Shown one piece after another: positions 32,389-32,736 of a DNA stretch of 32,736 nucleotides (within the stretch, counting starts at the first letter, position 1; each line of letters begins with the position of its first letter). The DNA is taken from positions 1 to 32,736 of the forward strand of contig JAALKW010000006.1 in assembly GCA_011087865.1 (NCBI GenBank). Direction: 5' to 3'. The stretch is from Legionellaceae bacterium. GTDB lineage: Bacteria > Pseudomonadota > Gammaproteobacteria > Legionellales > Legionellaceae. A program made the position numbers and the translations under genes. The notes beneath the pieces are model-generated. The model was not told the origin of the DNA. It saw nothing but the letters and a program-made list of their open reading frames with translations, and searched no databases.

Positions 32389-32736
32389 ATGGAAATCCTC
32401 TGTTTTTTCTCGGGGGTCGCGTTTGTTTATTTAAAAAACGGATATGCCCTCGGATTGCTGTGCGTAGCTCTTTTTTTTAGGCCGCGATTATTATTATGTA
32501 TTTATTTTTGTTTGGGTTTAACCTGGGCATTACTACATGCGTTAGTTATATCACCTCGTGGCATACCTAAAATGTCGGTGATTACACAGGCTAATATTAC
32601 CGGTGTAATTGCATCGATGCCTGTGATAACCCCTGATAAAGTGCAGTTTGAGTTTGATATTTTTTCGTTTGATAAAAAAAAAGCAAAAGCGCGAGTATTA
32701 CTTGCTTGTTACGAGCATTTTCCCATTTTTTCAGTA
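32389..32736 (+). CDS. comEC: DNA-uptake channel ComEC, N-terminal part (cut by the window end)
   Basis: The 116 visible codons start at ATG 32389 and are open to the right edge. The N-terminus is hydrophobic (MEILCFFSGVAFVYLKNGYALGLLCVALFFRP in short segments, then LLLCIYFCLGLTWALLHAL) and is followed by the OB-like DUF4131 start: PRGIP, ITGVIASMPVITPDKVQFEFDIF. This order of helices then GxIxSxP with FEF is characteristic of gammaproteobacterial ComEC/Rec2, the inner-membrane channel for transforming DNA. Only about 15% of the usual length is visible, so the call rests on the N-terminus. No strong ribosome site is seen. Confidence 0.75.
   Translation, partial: MEILCFFSGVAFVYLKNGYALGLLCVALFFRPRLLLCIYFCLGLTWALLHALVISPRGIPKMSVITQANITGVIASMPVITPDKVQFEFDIFSFDKKKAKARVLLACYEHFPIFSV

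Noticed and set aside
1..32736. tRNA, rRNA genes and CRISPR arrays
   Set aside because: No cloverleaf-type or CCA-ended segments, no conserved rRNA stretches and no regularly spaced short non-coding repeats were seen in the intergenic regions; the only regular array is coding.

Overview
The window is AT-rich, gene-dense DNA from a gammaproteobacterium. Its mix of genes points to a host-associated lineage of the Legionella/Coxiella type (order Legionellales). This assignment is an inference from gene content: ordinary gammaproteobacterial housekeeping genes (glpK, maf, tag, rsgA, dbpA, rhlE, a Dus enzyme, an S1-type RNA-binding protein, comEC) are interspersed with single genes that look like eukaryote-directed effectors. 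The latter include a clostridial-toxin-like DxD glycosyltransferase, a U-box protein with tandem repeats, a protein with a possible F-box and a DUF4116-like segment, an atypical HAD-like protein with an acidic tail, and two charged proteins without recognised domains. No secretion-system gene is present, so secretion of these proteins is unproven. The first gene is cut by the left edge and comEC by the right edge; the first ~80 bases have an abnormal composition and may be a poor assembly end.

Layout. 1-3186: a cut-off cysteine-hydrolase-like membrane protein, a zinc alcohol dehydrogenase and a TetA-type MFS pump. 3417-9636: a coiled-coil protein with a repeated acidic/basic tail, glycerol kinase, then a divergent pair made of the glycosyltransferase and the U-box repeat protein. 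9723-14879: a secreted SMP-30-like lactonase/propeller with a DoxX-like membrane protein, Maf, 3-methyladenine glycosylase, a PadR regulator, a HicAB toxin-antitoxin module and RsgA. 14895-21073: DbpA (operon with RsgA), the HAD-like protein, a Bcr/CflA pump, then a small membrane protein, Dus and a CvfB-like S1 protein packed end to end. 21078-24918: an envelope/secreted region with a small exported lysine-rich protein that has its own promoter and terminator, an outer-membrane barrel overlapping a glycine-rich secreted protein, and the F-box/DUF4116-like protein. 25070-29529: RhlE, a charged protein with one membrane segment, an outer-membrane barrel and a PaaK-like adenylate-forming enzyme. 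29609-31496: a four-gene ABC/GntR operon ending in a 59-residue membrane peptide. 31516-32736: a Kua/TMEM189/CarF-type lipid desaturase and the start of comEC.

Functional themes. RNA metabolism is represented by DbpA with RsgA, RhlE, and Dus with the S1 protein. Host-directed biochemistry is suggested by two separate ubiquitin-ligase mimics and one toxin-like glycosyltransferase. Envelope remodelling is suggested by the exported barrels, the glycine-rich protein and the plasmalogen-type desaturase. The most noteworthy items are the divergent glycosyltransferase/U-box pair with a near-identical 132-bp repeat array, the CarF-type desaturase, the small exported protein, and hicAB with a palindrome over its probable -10 box.
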